Positions 1 to 9,909 are shown, numbered from the stretch's first letter. The stretch is DNA of 64,000 bases from Paludibacteraceae bacterium (GCA_017962085.1 JAGCWA010000017.1:62001-126000), one strand, 5' to 3'. Notes: generated by a model not told the origin, from the letters alone. Numbers and translations: made by a program.

Positions 1-1464
1 GATCTTAGGCCAAATCTTTTGGTCTGACAAGTAGTTCTGGATAGTGTATGGCAATACGAAGTATCCGTCAGCCAAACCTTGCATCAATGCGGATGCTCCC
101 AAACGGTTAGCACCGTGATCAGAGAAGTTGCACTCTCCGATGGCGAACAATCCAGGAACGGATGTTTGCAACTCGTAATCTACCCAAAGACCACCCATCG
201 TGTAGTGGATAGCAGGGAAGATCATCATCGGATTGTAATATTTCACGCCGTTGATCTCGTTAGCGAACTCGCCTGGATTAACGTCCGTGATCTCCTCGTA
301 CATATCGAACAAGTTACCATAACGCTGGCGAACAACGTCGATGCCCAAACGGTTGATGGCCTCGGAGAAATCCAAGAACACAGCCAAACCAGTGTTGTTC
401 ACACCGAAGCCATGGTCGCAACGCTCCTTAGCGGCACGGGATGCCACGTCACGAGGCACCAAGTTACCGAACGCTGGATAACGACGCTCCAAATAGTAGT
501 CGCGCTTCTCCTCAGGGATGTCTGATCCCTTGATCTCTCCACGCTGCAACTTCTTAGCGTCCTCGATATCTTTTGGTACCCAGATACGTCCATCATTACG
601 CAATGACTCTGACATCAAAGTCAACTTAGACTGCTTGTCACCGTGAACCGGAATACAAGTAGGGTGAATCTGAACGTAGGATGGGTTGGCCATGTAAGCT
701 CCCTTACGGTAAGCGGCGATAGCTGCTGAACAGTTACATCCCATCGCATTGGTTGACAAGAAGTAAGTGTTTCCGTAACCACCTGTAGCCAATACAACTG
801 CGTGTGCGGAGAAACGCTCGAACTGGCCAGTTACCAAGTTCTTCGCGATGATACCGCGCGCACGGCCGTCCACCATCACGATGTCATGCATCTCGTAACG
901 GTTGAAGCTATCTACCTTGCCAGCCTTGATTTGACGGTTCAATGAAGAATATGCGCCCAACAACAATTGTTGTCCAGTCTGACCCTTCGCATAGAAGGTA
1001 CGGCTTACCTGCGCACCACCGAATGAACGGTTCGCCAAAAGACCTCCGTAATCACGGGCGAAAGGAACACCTTGCGCAACACATTGGTCGATGATGTTAG
1101 CGGACACCTCAGCCAAACGATATACGTTAGCCTCACGTGCACGGTAGTCACCACCCTTCACTGTATCATAGAACAAACGATATACGGAGTCGCCATCGTT
1201 CTGATAGTTCTTCGCAGCATTGATACCACCCTGTGCCGCAATTGAGTGGGCACGACGTGGAGAATCTTGAATACAAAAATTGAGCACATGGAATCCCATC
1301 TCAGCCAAAGTGGATGCGGCAGATGCGCCAGCCAATCCGGTTCCTACAACAATCACATCCAATTTACGTTTGTTGGCAGGATTCACAAGCTTCTGATGTG
1401 CCTTATAATTGGTCCATTTTTCTGCTACTGGACCTTCTGGAATTCTTGAATTTATTTCAGCCAT
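1..1464 (-). CDS. frdA: Fumarate reductase/succinate dehydrogenase flavoprotein subunit (partial)
   Basis: This is the N-terminal 488 codons of the FAD-carrying catalytic subunit of a type-B quinol:fumarate reductase/succinate dehydrogenase, which interconverts fumarate and succinate at the cytoplasmic side of the inner membrane. The frame stays open to the left edge, so the C-terminus lies outside the window. The product starts [12 protein letters not shown] dinucleotide-binding motif [10 protein letters not shown] is at residues 41-50, and [11 protein letters not shown] at 70-80 contains His73, the usual site of covalent FAD attachment. It lies 30 nt downstream of frdC on the same strand. 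In this phylum the order is normally frdC-frdA-frdB, so frdB is expected just beyond the left edge. Whether it runs as reductase or dehydrogenase cannot be told from sequence alone. Confidence 0.96.
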   Translation of the reverse strand, partial: MAEINSRIPEGPVAEKWTNYKAHQKLVNPANKRKLDVIVVGTGLAGASAASTLAEMGFHVLNFCIQDSPRRAHSIAAQGGINAAKNYQNDGDSVYRLFYDTVKGGDYRAREANVYRLAEVSANIIDQCVAQGVPFARDYGGLLANRSFGGAQVSRTFYAKGQTGQQLLLGAYSSLNRQIKAGKVDSFNRYEMHDIVMVDGRARGIIAKNLVTGQFERFSAHAVVLATGGYGNTYFLSTNAMGCNCSAAIAAYRKGAYMANPSYVQIHPTCIPVHGDKQSKLTLMSESLRNDGRIWVPKDIEDAKKLQRGEIKGSDIPEEKRDYYLERRYPAFGNLVPRDVASRAAKERCDHGFGVNNTGLAVFLDFSEAINRLGIDVVRQRYGNLFDMYEEITDVNPGEFANEINGVKYYNPMMIFPAIHYTMGGLWVDYELQTSVPGLFAIGECNFSDHGANRLGASALMQGLADGYFVLPYTIQNYLSDQKIWPKI

Positions 1465-1494
1465 AATTATATATCTTATTTCTTTTATTACTTA

Positions 1495-2169
1495 TTAAAG
1501 ACTTTGAATGTATGCTGATACCACTACTGCGGCAAAGCCTAAACAGATCACAGTGGATGCAATGTTAGCGATACACTTCAGACGTGGAAACCATGTCTTT
1601 CCGTTCAAACCCATCGTTTGGAATGCACTCCAAAATCCATGTGTCAAGTGGAACCAAATAGCTACAAACCATACAAGGTAAACTAAACAAATGACAATAT
1701 TAGAAAACGTTGCCTTGATCAAAGCGGCACCATCAGCGAATTGTCCAGCATAATCCTCTTCCGCACCCATGATCTCAGGCAATTGCATCTTAGCCCAGAA
1801 GTGAGTCAAGTGAAGACACAAACCGACCAAGACAATGAGTCCCAACACGAGCATGTTTTTTGATGCCCACTCAACTTTGCCTGGCTGGTCTTGCTGATAT
1901 GCATAGCCCTGCTCTCCACGAGCCTTTTGGTTACGCAACGTAAGAATAGTCGCAAAGATAATGTGCAAAACAAATCCGCCCGCAAGTACCGCCGTACCTA
2001 CCAAAGCGTACCAATTCGCACCTAAAAACCCACATATCTCATTATACGCTTCGCCTGAGAAAATAGCGACCGCATTCATCGACATGTGAAAAATGAGAAA
2101 CAAAATGAGAAAAAGTCCTGTGATACTCATAATCAACTTTCTCCCGATTGATGAATCAATTAGCCACAT
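1495..2169 (-). CDS. frdC: Succinate dehydrogenase/fumarate reductase cytochrome b subunit
   Basis: The 224-residue membrane anchor of the type-B complex carries heme b and exchanges electrons with menaquinone. It has about five hydrophobic segments (roughly 12-34, 55-76, 105-125, 155-177 and 200-222). Histidines inside or next to them (His28, His69, His120, His123, His174, His177) are candidates for the heme ligands of a di-heme cytochrome. It is the first gene of the frdCA(B) transcript, with a good Bacteroidota-type promoter about 60 nt upstream. Length matches the family. Confidence 0.95.
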   Translation of the reverse strand: MWLIDSSIGRKLIMSITGLFLILFLIFHMSMNAVAIFSGEAYNEICGFLGANWYALVGTAVLAGGFVLHIIFATILTLRNQKARGEQGYAYQQDQPGKVEWASKNMLVLGLIVLVGLCLHLTHFWAKMQLPEIMGAEEDYAGQFADGAALIKATFSNIVICLVYLVWFVAIWFHLTHGFWSAFQTMGLNGKTWFPRLKCIANIASTVICLGFAAVVVSAYIQSL

Positions 2170-2226
2170 AAGTTTTTGAATTTTTAATTAGTTATTTTTG
2201 TTATTGTAAATTGTCGTTAATTCAGG

Positions 2227-2258
2227 CAAAAGTAAGTTAAAAACATAGAATATACAAA
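2227..2258 (-). promoter_or_regulatory. Bacteroidota-type promoter of frdCA
   Basis: Read on the minus strand, TTTG (2258-2255) is followed by a 20-nt spacer and TACTTTTG (2234-2227). This matches the Bacteroidota housekeeping consensus TTTG-N19-21-TANNTTTG. Transcription would start about 50 nt before the frdC ATG at 2169. Confidence 0.75.
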
Positions 2259-2535
2259 ATAAAACCTTATAAAAATGGCGCATTTCCGCTTTATTTCTTC
2301 GATGAAATGGTACTTTTCTCCTTTTCTATATATTTTTCTTTTCACCACTTCTGTTTTCCGTTGTTGATAAACTATTATTTCTCCTGTTGAAAATATGTAT
2401 GTTTCCTATGATAAATTTTTAATAATTAAATTTTCTTTTTCGATTTTTCTTTTTATACAATCCGCTTTTCTTATCTTCCAAAAAAGTTTTATGCTTTTTA
2501 ATAGCTTTTACTGACAGATTTTTTATTCGAAAAGT

Positions 2536-2567
2536 TGAAATTTCAGTTATTAAAATTTGTAGATTTG
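2536..2567 (+). promoter_or_regulatory. Possible promoter of the nadA operon
   Basis: TTG (2536-2538), a 21-nt spacer and TAGATTTG (2560-2567) fit the Bacteroidota consensus. It lies about 220 nt before the nadA start, so it would give a long untranslated leader. A nearer start site cannot be excluded in this AT-rich stretch. Confidence 0.4.
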
Positions 2568-2786
2568 TAGAAATGTTAGGATGGTTGATAAAGATACGAT
2601 TTCTTTTATTTTCAATACTTTATTTTTAACCATACAGGGGAGATTTTGGGGACTGGCTTTTGATTATGGATTTTACAAGAACTTTTTTAGAAAAATTTTA
2701 ACCATTTCAACACCCTATTATACTCATATCTCCAATATTTATTTTTTTAAAGTTTAAAAAGTAGATAAAAACAGAAAGGAAAAGTT

Positions 2787-3725
2787 ATGGATTTGAAAGA
2801 AGAAATTTTTCGTTTGAAGAAGGAAAAGAACGCTGTTGTCATGGCGCACTACTATACGTTGGGTGATATCCAAGATGTGGCTGACTCTGTGGGTGACAGC
2901 CTTGCGTTGGCCCAGGCGGCTGCGAAGACTTCAGCGGATATAATTGTGCTTTGCGGTGTTCACTTCATGGGCGAGACCGCTAAAATATTATGTCCTGATA
3001 AGAAGGTTCTGGTTCCGGATATGAACGCTGGCTGTTCTTTGGCCGATAGCTGCAGGGCGGAGGATTTCGCTAAATTTATTCAGGAAAATCCTGGCCATAC
3101 CGTTATTTCTTATGTGAATACGACTGCGGCCGTGAAGGCTTTGACTGATGTTGTGGTCACTTCTTCCAACGCTTTCCAAATTGTTAACAGTTTTCCTAAG
3201 GATGAGAAGATCATCTTCGGTCCGGATAGAAACCTTGGTAATTATATTAATTCGATCACGGGTAGAAATATGAAACTCTGGAATGGCGCTTGCCATGTGC
3301 ATGAGAGTTTCTCTTTGGAAAAGATTATTCGTTTGAAGGAGGTTTACCCTTCTGCCCGTATCTTGGTGCACCCTGAATGTAAGGGTCCTATCGTGAAACT
3401 GGCGGATAAGGTGGGTTCTACCGCAGCTCTTTTGAAATATGCTGTCTCTTGTGAGGATTGCTCCGATTTTATTGTGGCTACCGAAAGTGGTATCTTGCAT
3501 GAGATGCGTAAACAGGCTCCTCAAAAGAATTTCATCCCTGCCCCTCCTGAGGACGCTTCTTGCGGTTGCAACAATTGCGCTTATATGAAACTGAATACGT
3601 TGCAGAAATTGTACGATTGTCTGGTTAACGAATCTCCTGAGGTTCTTGTTGATCCAGCTATCATCGATCGTGCTTGTGCTCCAATAAAACGTATGCTGGA
3701 AATTAGTGCTAAATATGGAATCTGA
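2787..3725 (+). CDS. nadA: Quinolinate synthase
   Basis: NadA condenses iminoaspartate with dihydroxyacetone phosphate to quinolinate in de novo NAD synthesis, using a [4Fe-4S] cluster. The 312-residue product has the expected cysteines: Cys83 in AGCSLAD, Cys169 in NGACHVHE, and a C-terminal group at Cys259, Cys261 and Cys264, one of which should be the third ligand. Three similar alpha/beta layers are typical of the family (compare MAHYYT near residue 19). The start is preceded by an AAAGGAAAAG purine tract. nadB and nadC are not in the window. The following MazG-like gene overlaps the 3' end. Confidence 0.96.
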   Translation: MDLKEEIFRLKKEKNAVVMAHYYTLGDIQDVADSVGDSLALAQAAAKTSADIIVLCGVHFMGETAKILCPDKKVLVPDMNAGCSLADSCRAEDFAKFIQENPGHTVISYVNTTAAVKALTDVVVTSSNAFQIVNSFPKDEKIIFGPDRNLGNYINSITGRNMKLWNGACHVHESFSLEKIIRLKEVYPSARILVHPECKGPIVKLADKVGSTAALLKYAVSCEDCSDFIVATESGILHEMRKQAPQKNFIPAPPEDASCGCNNCAYMKLNTLQKLYDCLVNESPEVLVDPAIIDRACAPIKRMLEISAKYGI

Positions 3726-4053
3726 TATTTCTCTCCGTGACCTTCAATCTTCTGTCGATCAGTGGATTAAGACTTACGGTGTTCGTTATTTCAGTGAGCT
3801 GACCAATATGGCTTGCCTGACCGAAGAGGTGGGCGAGTTGGCTCGTGTTGTGGTTCGTAAGTTCGGTGACCAATCTTCCAAAGCTTCTGATTTGGATGCT
3901 AATTTGGAGGAGGAATTGGCTGATGTGCTTTGGGTGTTGGTTTGTATGGCTAACCAGACTGGCATTGATCTGACCGAGGCGATGCGTAAGAACTTCGAGA
4001 AGAAAACTACTCGTGATGCTCATAGACATTTGGATAATTTAAAACTTAGATAA
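3715..4053 (+). CDS. MazG-like nucleotide pyrophosphohydrolase
   Basis: This 112-residue all-alpha protein belongs to the MazG/NTP-PPase fold, whose members hydrolyse (d)NTPs to monophosphates and clear non-canonical nucleotides. Typical acidic helices are seen: TEEVGELARVV and EEELADVLWVLV, which supply the Mg-binding glutamate/aspartate set. I chose ATG at 3715; a GTG in the same frame at 3706 would add three residues. It overlaps the end of nadA by 11 nt, and deoC starts 3 nt after its stop, so all three are probably cotranscribed. The exact substrate is unknown. Confidence 0.85.
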   Translation: MESDISLRDLQSSVDQWIKTYGVRYFSELTNMACLTEEVGELARVVVRKFGDQSSKASDLDANLEEELADVLWVLVCMANQTGIDLTEAMRKNFEKKTTRDAHRHLDNLKLR

Positions 4054-4056
4054 TTT

Positions 4057-4935
4057 ATGGATCGTTTTGATGCGCTTTTCGCTAAGTATGATTTTGATTT
4101 GGATTCGTCTTCGGTTCAACAGGATGTTAAGAAAATTCTATTGGATAAGTACGATACCTATAACCAAAAATCTGTTTATAGTCAGATACTTAGCATGGTC
4201 GATATTACTTCTCTAAACCCTACTGATTCGGTTGCTTCTATCACTGAATTTGTGGAGAAGATTAATAAGTTCGATACTAAATTTGAGATACTTCCCCACC
4301 CTGCTGCTATCTGTGTTTATCCGAAGTTTGTTCAGACTGTGAAGGATAATTTGGTGGAGGATCTTGAGATTGCTTCGGTGGCTGGTGGATTCCCTGATGC
4401 GAATACTTTTATTGAGGTGAAGGTGGCTGAGGTTGCGATGGCTGTCATGGAGGGTGCTACTGAGATTGATGTGGTGATTCCTTCTGGTATGGTCTTCAAT
4501 GGTGAGTTCGAGGAGATCTATGATGAACTCTCTGAAATTAAGGCTTCTTGCCGTGACGCTAAGTTGAAGGTGATTCTTGAAACAGGTGTTTTGGTTGACC
4601 CAGTTCTTATCAAGAAGGCTGCTCTGGTTGCGATGAACGCTGGGGCTGATTTCATCAAGACTTCTACGGGCAAGGTTTCTGTTGGTGCAACGTATGAAGC
4701 TGTCTATGTGATGGCTAAGACTGTCGCTGAATACAATGCTTTGAATAATACTAAAGTGGGTATCAAGGTGGCCGGTGGTGTTTCCTCTACAGAACAGGCT
4801 GTTTCTTACTATACGATTGTTGCTTCTGTGTTGGGTGAGGATTGGTTGAATGCCTCTTTGTTCCGTTTCGGTGCAAGCCGTTTGGTCAATGCGTTGATTT
4901 CCTCGCTTTGTGGACAGGAGGTGAAATATTTCTGA
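4057..4935 (+). CDS. deoC: Deoxyribose-phosphate aldolase
   Basis: DeoC cleaves 2-deoxyribose 5-phosphate to acetaldehyde and glyceraldehyde 3-phosphate in deoxynucleoside salvage. The 292-residue protein has the TIM-barrel signatures: EIDVVI with Asp138, ADFIKTSTG with the Schiff-base Lys201, and GIKVAGG with Lys237. It has an N-terminal extension of some 50 residues compared with short bacterial DeoC. It is the last gene of nadA-mazG-deoC and is followed by a terminator. The link with a MazG-type hydrolase suggests nucleotide clean-up and salvage. Confidence 0.95.
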   Translation: MDRFDALFAKYDFDLDSSSVQQDVKKILLDKYDTYNQKSVYSQILSMVDITSLNPTDSVASITEFVEKINKFDTKFEILPHPAAICVYPKFVQTVKDNLVEDLEIASVAGGFPDANTFIEVKVAEVAMAVMEGATEIDVVIPSGMVFNGEFEEIYDELSEIKASCRDAKLKVILETGVLVDPVLIKKAALVAMNAGADFIKTSTGKVSVGATYEAVYVMAKTVAEYNALNNTKVGIKVAGGVSSTEQAVSYYTIVASVLGEDWLNASLFRFGASRLVNALISSLCGQEVKYF

Positions 4936-4957
4936 TAAGTTTTTGTGAGACTTTAAT

Positions 4958-4992
4958 AGGGTGGGGTAGTTACTGCTCCACCTTTAATTTTT
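4958..4992. terminator. Terminator between deoC and the prenyl synthase gene
   Basis: A 10-bp stem with a 3-nt loop (4960-4969 pairing with 4973-4982, with G-U pairs) is followed on the plus strand by CTTTAATTTTTTC. It ends deoC transcription and overlaps the 3' end of the convergent prenyl synthase gene. Confidence 0.7.
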
Positions 4993-5961
4993 TCTTTCGA
5001 TCACATGTTGGATCAAATCCTCCAGTGATTTCTTAATGTCTTGTTTTTTAATTATTTCTATTATTTTCACAGCCTCTTCTTTATACTTTTTCATCTTTTC
5101 TTCGGCATATTTGATGCCTCCTTTTTCTATGGCAAACTGTGTGATTTTTTGTATGCTTTCTTCTTTATCTTTCTTTGTTTTAATCAGATCGATGATAGTT
5201 TCTCTTTCTTTTTCGGTGCAATTATTCAGAGCATAGATGAGTGGAAGGGTGATTTTTCCTTCCCTGATGTCGTTACCAACTGGTTTGCCGATTTCTTTTT
5301 CTGAACTGGTGTAGTCGAAAATATCATCTCTGATTTGGAAACATATACCGTATATTTCACCATATTCTTGCATAGCCTTGCATTCTTCCTCGCTGGCTTC
5401 GCTGGTGATTGCTCCACTTTTGGTACATGTTGATAACAATGCGGCTGTTTTCATTTTGATGACTTCCAAATATTTCTTTTCGTCATAGATGCTATTCCGC
5501 ATGTTGGTTATTTGTTGAATTTCCCCTTTGGAAATCTCTTTTCCTAATTTTGTGATTTCGTCTATTATACGAATATCCCTTGTTTCACTAGCTGTGTATA
5601 ATGCTTGCGAAAGAATGTAATCACCTGATAATATGGATATTTTGTTGTTCCAAATAGCGTTGACTGATTCTTGTCCTCTTCTTTCGTAAGTTTCATCAAC
5701 CACATCATCATGAATCAGACTGGCTGTATGCAACATCTCCATTGCTATGGCGGTTAATATTGATTTTTGGTTTATTTCGCCAGTTGCTTTCGCTGATAGC
5801 AATGTCAAAATTGGCCTAATGAGTTTGCCTTTTTTGTTTAGAATGTGTTGGTGGATTTGTTGTAATATGATATTGTCGGTCTGGAATCTTTTTTCGAATT
5901 CCTTCTCGAATGTTGCAAATTCTTCCTCAATTGGTTTTATTATTTGCTTTAACGTTATCAT
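4984..5961 (-). CDS. Polyprenyl diphosphate synthase (trans-isoprenyl chain elongation)
   Basis: This all-trans prenyltransferase adds isopentenyl units to an allylic diphosphate, most likely to make the side chain of menaquinone. Of 325 residues, the first aspartate-rich motif is HDDVVDE (Asp85, Asp86, Asp89) and the second RDDIFDY (Asp212, Asp213, Asp216). KGKLIRP at 44-50 is the usual IPP-binding region. Length and motifs fit octaprenyl-type (IspB) enzymes, but chain length cannot be read reliably. It diverges from polA. A product consistent with menaquinone use would suit the frd complex nearby. Confidence 0.9.
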   Translation of the reverse strand: MITLKQIIKPIEEEFATFEKEFEKRFQTDNIILQQIHQHILNKKGKLIRPILTLLSAKATGEINQKSILTAIAMEMLHTASLIHDDVVDETYERRGQESVNAIWNNKISILSGDYILSQALYTASETRDIRIIDEITKLGKEISKGEIQQITNMRNSIYDEKKYLEVIKMKTAALLSTCTKSGAITSEASEEECKAMQEYGEIYGICFQIRDDIFDYTSSEKEIGKPVGNDIREGKITLPLIYALNNCTEKERETIIDLIKTKKDKEESIQKITQFAIEKGGIKYAEEKMKKYKEEAVKIIEIIKKQDIKKSLEDLIQHVIERKN

Positions 5962-6026
5962 ATTCTTTCCTTAATTCTACGCGAATTTAATAAATTAATC
6001 TTTATTATTTTCCTTTCTCTTCCTCA

Positions 6027-6059
6027 TTCGTTTTTTCTCTATTCATTTTTGTAACTTTG
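6027..6059 (+). promoter_or_regulatory. polA promoter
   Basis: TAACTTTG at 6052-6059 is a full match to the TANNTTTG box. A weaker TTCG at 6027-6030 lies 21 nt upstream. The start would be about 15 nt before the polA ATG at 6081. Confidence 0.6.
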
Positions 6060-6080
6060 TTAATTAAATAGTTTCTGGTT

Positions 6081-8849
6081 ATGGATAAAAAGCTTCTCTT
6101 AATTGATGCATACGCTTTGATCTATCGATCATATTATGCTTTCATTAAGAACCCTCGTATCAATTCTAAAGGTCTTAACACCTCTGCGATTTTAGGTTTT
6201 GTGAATGTGTTGCAGGAGGTTATCAAGTCTGAATCTCCTACCCATATCGCTGTGGCCTTTGATCCTTCCGGACCTACGTTTCGGCATGAGGCTTACCCTG
6301 AATATAAGGCGCAACGTGAAGCGACACCTGAGGACATAAAGCTTTCTGTTCCAATCATTAAGGAGGTTATTTCTGCTTTCAATATTCCTATTCTTGAAGT
6401 CCCTGGTTTCGAGGCGGACGATGTCATCGGTACTGTTTCCAAGATGGCTGAATCCAAGGGTTTCCTTGTTTATATGTTGACTCCGGATAAGGATTATGCG
6501 CAGCTGATTTCTGATAAGGTTCTTTTGTATCGTCCTCGTCATGGGGGTGGTTATGAAACGTTGGGTGTTTCGGCTGCTTGCGAAAAGTGGCAACTGACTT
6601 CCACTGATCAGATCATTGATTATTTGGGTCTGATGGGTGATGCTTCTGATAATATTCCTGGTTGTCCGGGGGTAGGGGAGAAGACGGCCGTGAAGTTGTT
6701 GGCCGAGTTTGGTTCTATCGATAATCTTCTTGCTCATACCGAGGAGTTGAAGGGAGCTTTGAAAAAGAAGGTAGAGGAGAATGTCGAGCTGATTAAGTTC
6801 TCTAAATTTTTGGCGACTATCCGTGTGGATGTTCCGATTGATTTTAATGAGGAGCTTTTGGTTTATAAAAATCCGGATGTTGAAAAGTTGAAAGTTTTAT
6901 ACACCGATTTAGAGTTTAAGAATCTTCTCTCAAAATTGGAACCTCAACCTGTCGTTAAGAAAAATACAGAGGCTACTCAACTCTCTCTCTTTGATGAATA
7001 TGTGGACGAACATACGGGTGAAATAAAATATTCAAATCTCAGCGACTTAACTTCTACTCCTCATAAGTATCAATTAATTGATAGTGAGGAACTTATAGTC
7101 GATTTTTTGGCTAATTTGAGTAAACAGGAATTTTTCTGTTTTGACACGGAAACTACGGGTACGAATACAATTTCTGACGAATTAGTCGGTTTTTCCTTTT
7201 CTTGGAAGGAATTTGAAGCATTTTACATTCCGATTCCGAAGGGTAGGGGTGAGGCAGAAAAATTCTTGCAACGTTTCAAACCTATTTTCGAAAATGAGTC
7301 TGTTCTGAAGATTGGTCAGAATATTAAGTTCGATTTGTTGATGTTGAAGCAGTATGGTATCGAATTGAAAGGAAAGATGTTCGATACGATGATTGCCCAT
7401 TATCTTTTGCAACCGGATCTTCGTCATGGTATGGATTATTTGGCGGAGATCTATTTGAATTACAAGACGATCACGTATGAGGAGTTATGTGAGGGACGTA
7501 ATACGAAGACTACAGATATTCGTACACTTGATATCAACAGACTATGTGATTATGCGGCGGAAGATGCGGATGTCACTTTACGTTTGAAGAATGTTTTTGA
7601 GGCTCAGTTGAAGGATAATAATCTCGAGAAAATTTTTTATGAAATTGAGATGCCTCTTATGCCTGTCTTGGCTGATATGGAGTATACTGGTGTATCCATT
7701 AATTCTGAAGCCTTGAAACAATTTTCAGTTTCGTTGAATGAACGTATTGCTGAAAAGGAAAAGGAAATTTTTAATCTTTCAGGATATGAATTCAATATCT
7801 CTTCTCCTCGTCAGGTTGGTGAGTTGATTTATGATCGTTTAAAGATTGTCGAGAAACCTCGCAAAACGAAGACCGGTTTATATTCAACTTCGGAGGAGGT
7901 TTTAGTTTCTTTGAAAGGAAAGCATCCAATCATTAATCTAATCTTAGAGTATCGTGGTCTAAAGAAATTGTTGACTACCTATGTTGATACATTGCCCGAT
8001 TTGGTTAATTCCAAGACTGGTAAAATTCATACTTCTTACAATCAGACGGTTGCCGCTACGGGTCGTCTTAGTTCTAGTAATCCGAACCTGCAGAATATTC
8101 CTATTCGTGATGAGGATGGCAAGGAGATTCGAAAAGCGTTTGTACCAGATGAGGGTTCCACTTTCCTCTCGGCCGATTATTCGCAGATTGAATTACGACT
8201 CATGGCTCATTTGAGTGATGACGAAAATTTGATTGAAGCCTTCAATAAAGGATATGACATTCATACCGCAACGGCTGCTAAAGTTTTTAAGGTGGATATT
8301 GATGATGTGGATAAGGATATGAGACGAAAGGCGAAGACGGCCAATTTCGGAATTATATATGGTATCTCTGCTTTTGGTTTGGCCGATCGTTTGGATATTT
8401 CCCGTACGGAGGCGAAACAACTGATTGATGATTATTTTTTGAGTTATCCGAAAATTAAAAATTATACTGATTCGATTATTGCTTTTGCACGTGAGAAGGG
8501 ATATGTGGAAACATTGTTTGGTCGACGAAGATATTTGCCAGATATTAATTCACACAATAGTGTTGTGCGTGGTTATGCGGAACGAAATGCGGTCAATGCT
8601 CCTATTCAGGGTACTGCTGCGGACATCATAAAGATTGCGATGATTAATATTTTTAGAAGATTTAAGGAAGAAAACATTTCATCGAAGATGATTTTGCAGG
8701 TTCATGACGAGTTGAATTTTACCGTTTTAAATAGTGAACTTGATAAGGTGAAATCTATTGTCGTTTCAGAAATGGAGCAAGCTGTTAAGCTTAAAGTTCC
8801 TTTGGTCGCTGAATGCGGAATTGGTGCTAATTGGTTGGAGGCGCACTAA
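6081..8849 (+). CDS. polA: DNA polymerase I
   Basis: The 922-residue protein has all three parts of a classical Pol I, used in Okazaki-fragment processing and excision repair. The 5'-3' exonuclease domain (about 1-290) starts KLLLIDAYALIYRSYYA and contains FEADDVIGT and the helix-hairpin-helix-like GVGEKTAVKLL. The 3'-5' exonuclease domain (about 330-520) keeps FDTETTGT and the YAAEDADVTLRL motif, so proofreading looks intact. The polymerase domain contains DYSQIELR, the O-helix RRKAKTANFGIIYG and the catalytic QVHDE near residue 876. It converges on dusB across a bidirectional hairpin and a parS-like site. Confidence 0.98.
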   Translation: MDKKLLLIDAYALIYRSYYAFIKNPRINSKGLNTSAILGFVNVLQEVIKSESPTHIAVAFDPSGPTFRHEAYPEYKAQREATPEDIKLSVPIIKEVISAFNIPILEVPGFEADDVIGTVSKMAESKGFLVYMLTPDKDYAQLISDKVLLYRPRHGGGYETLGVSAACEKWQLTSTDQIIDYLGLMGDASDNIPGCPGVGEKTAVKLLAEFGSIDNLLAHTEELKGALKKKVEENVELIKFSKFLATIRVDVPIDFNEELLVYKNPDVEKLKVLYTDLEFKNLLSKLEPQPVVKKNTEATQLSLFDEYVDEHTGEIKYSNLSDLTSTPHKYQLIDSEELIVDFLANLSKQEFFCFDTETTGTNTISDELVGFSFSWKEFEAFYIPIPKGRGEAEKFLQRFKPIFENESVLKIGQNIKFDLLMLKQYGIELKGKMFDTMIAHYLLQPDLRHGMDYLAEIYLNYKTITYEELCEGRNTKTTDIRTLDINRLCDYAAEDADVTLRLKNVFEAQLKDNNLEKIFYEIEMPLMPVLADMEYTGVSINSEALKQFSVSLNERIAEKEKEIFNLSGYEFNISSPRQVGELIYDRLKIVEKPRKTKTGLYSTSEEVLVSLKGKHPIINLILEYRGLKKLLTTYVDTLPDLVNSKTGKIHTSYNQTVAATGRLSSSNPNLQNIPIRDEDGKEIRKAFVPDEGSTFLSADYSQIELRLMAHLSDDENLIEAFNKGYDIHTATAAKVFKVDIDDVDKDMRRKAKTANFGIIYGISAFGLADRLDISRTEAKQLIDDYFLSYPKIKNYTDSIIAFAREKGYVETLFGRRRYLPDINSHNSVVRGYAERNAVNAPIQGTAADIIKIAMINIFRRFKEENISSKMILQVHDELNFTVLNSELDKVKSIVVSEMEQAVKLKVPLVAECGIGANWLEAH

Positions 8850-8861
8850 TTTTTTAGTTTA

Positions 8862-8877
8862 TGTTCCACGTGGAACA
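8862..8877. promoter_or_regulatory. parS-like chromosome partition site 1
   Basis: TGTTCCACGTGGAACA is a perfect 16-bp palindrome and matches the ParB-binding consensus TGTTNCACGTGNAACA. It lies in the polA-dusB intergenic gap, outside both genes. A second copy lies 1,065 bp away. ParB loads at such sites to build the partition complex and recruit SMC. No parA or parB is in the window. Confidence 0.85.
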
Positions 8878-8886
8878 GTGGTAAAG

Positions 8887-8916
8887 TTAAGGGTGAATTT
8901 TTTAATTCACCCTTAA
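8887..8916. terminator. Bidirectional terminator between polA and dusB
   Basis: A perfect 13-bp inverted repeat (8887-8899 with 8904-8916) with a TTTT loop lies between two convergent genes. On the plus strand it is followed by TTATTTTT. Confidence 0.8.
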
Positions 8917-8922
8917 TTATTT

Positions 8923-9909
8923 TTACACTAGATTGTATTTTTCTTTGATTCCATCGAGTATTTCAATTAGTTCATCTTTGGTTTGTGCTCGAAGGATCGC
9001 AATCCTTGTTTGTTTGAAATTGTCTATTCCTTTTAGCAGTGGGGTAGATGCTAGGTGTCTTCTGGTGTGAATGATTCCTCTTATCTCGCCCAACCATTCT
9101 ATGTTTTTTTCTATGTGTTCCTTGAGTATTCCGATATAGTATTCGAATGGTTTCTTTTCCATTCTCTCTCCATTCTTTAGGTAGTATTTGATTTCCTCAA
9201 ATATCCATGGATTACCGAATGTAGCTCTACCTATCATCACTGCATCCACACCGTATTTATCAAAACATTCTTTTGCCCTTTCAGGTGTTGTCACATCACC
9301 GTTTCCGATGATTGGTATTTTGATTCGTGGATTGTTTTTCACCTCTCCAATCAGTGTCCAGTCTGCGGAACCTGTATACATTTGAGACCTGGTTCTTCCG
9401 TGTATGGCCAAAGCTTGTGCGCCGCAGTCTTGAATTTGTTCCGCTAGGGTAGTGATGATTTTGTTGTTTTCATCCCATCCTAACCTTGTCTTTACGGTGA
9501 CAGGTGTATTTACTGCCTTTACGACTGCTTTTATGATTTCAAGCATTTTTGGTATATCTTTCAGTAATCCTGCACCACCACCTTTTCCTGCCACTTTTTT
9601 AACTGGGCATCCGAAGTTTAGGTCTATGATATCTGGATGTGCTGCTTCAGCCATCTTAGCTGCTTCAGCTATTGGTTCGGGATCTCTTCCGTATAGTTGG
9701 ATGACGACTGGCCTCTCTTCATCGTTTATATTTAGCTTTCTTTCAGTGCTTTGCACATTTCTGATTAAAGCATCTGCTGAGACGAATTCTGAATAAACCA
9801 TGTCTGCACCAAACCTTTTGCATAGCAATCTGAATGTTGGATCTGTCACATCCTCCATGGGGGCTAAGAAAAGTGGGTACTCTCCGAACTCTATATTTCC
9901 TATCTTCAT
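8923..9909 (-). CDS. dusB: tRNA-dihydrouridine synthase
   Basis: This FMN enzyme reduces uridines in the tRNA D-loop to dihydrouridine. The 328-residue protein starts with the TIM-barrel FMN motif APMEDVTDPTFR, has LNFGCPVKK with the catalytic cysteine, then GKGGGAGLL, AIHGRTR and the FMN-phosphate motif IIGNGDV. The sequence is of the DusB group; the exact tRNA position is inferred from family. It is the last gene of the mnmG-uvrC-dtd-U32-dusB series. Parallel parS-like sites lie just before its start and just after its end. Confidence 0.94.
   Translation of the reverse strand: MKIGNIEFGEYPLFLAPMEDVTDPTFRLLCKRFGADMVYSEFVSADALIRNVQSTERKLNINDEERPVVIQLYGRDPEPIAEAAKMAEAAHPDIIDLNFGCPVKKVAGKGGGAGLLKDIPKMLEIIKAVVKAVNTPVTVKTRLGWDENNKIITTLAEQIQDCGAQALAIHGRTRSQMYTGSADWTLIGEVKNNPRIKIPIIGNGDVTTPERAKECFDKYGVDAVMIGRATFGNPWIFEEIKYYLKNGERMEKKPFEYYIGILKEHIEKNIEWLGEIRGIIHTRRHLASTPLLKGIDNFKQTRIAILRAQTKDELIEILDGIKEKYNLV

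Larger units (their letters stand above)
2170..2786. other. 617-nt AT-rich intergenic region between frdC and nadA
   Basis: The two flanking genes diverge. The left end holds the frdC promoter and the middle a possible nadA promoter. The remainder is strongly AT-rich with many T runs. I see no convincing ORF, tRNA or clear hairpin-plus-T-run in it. Confidence 0.6.
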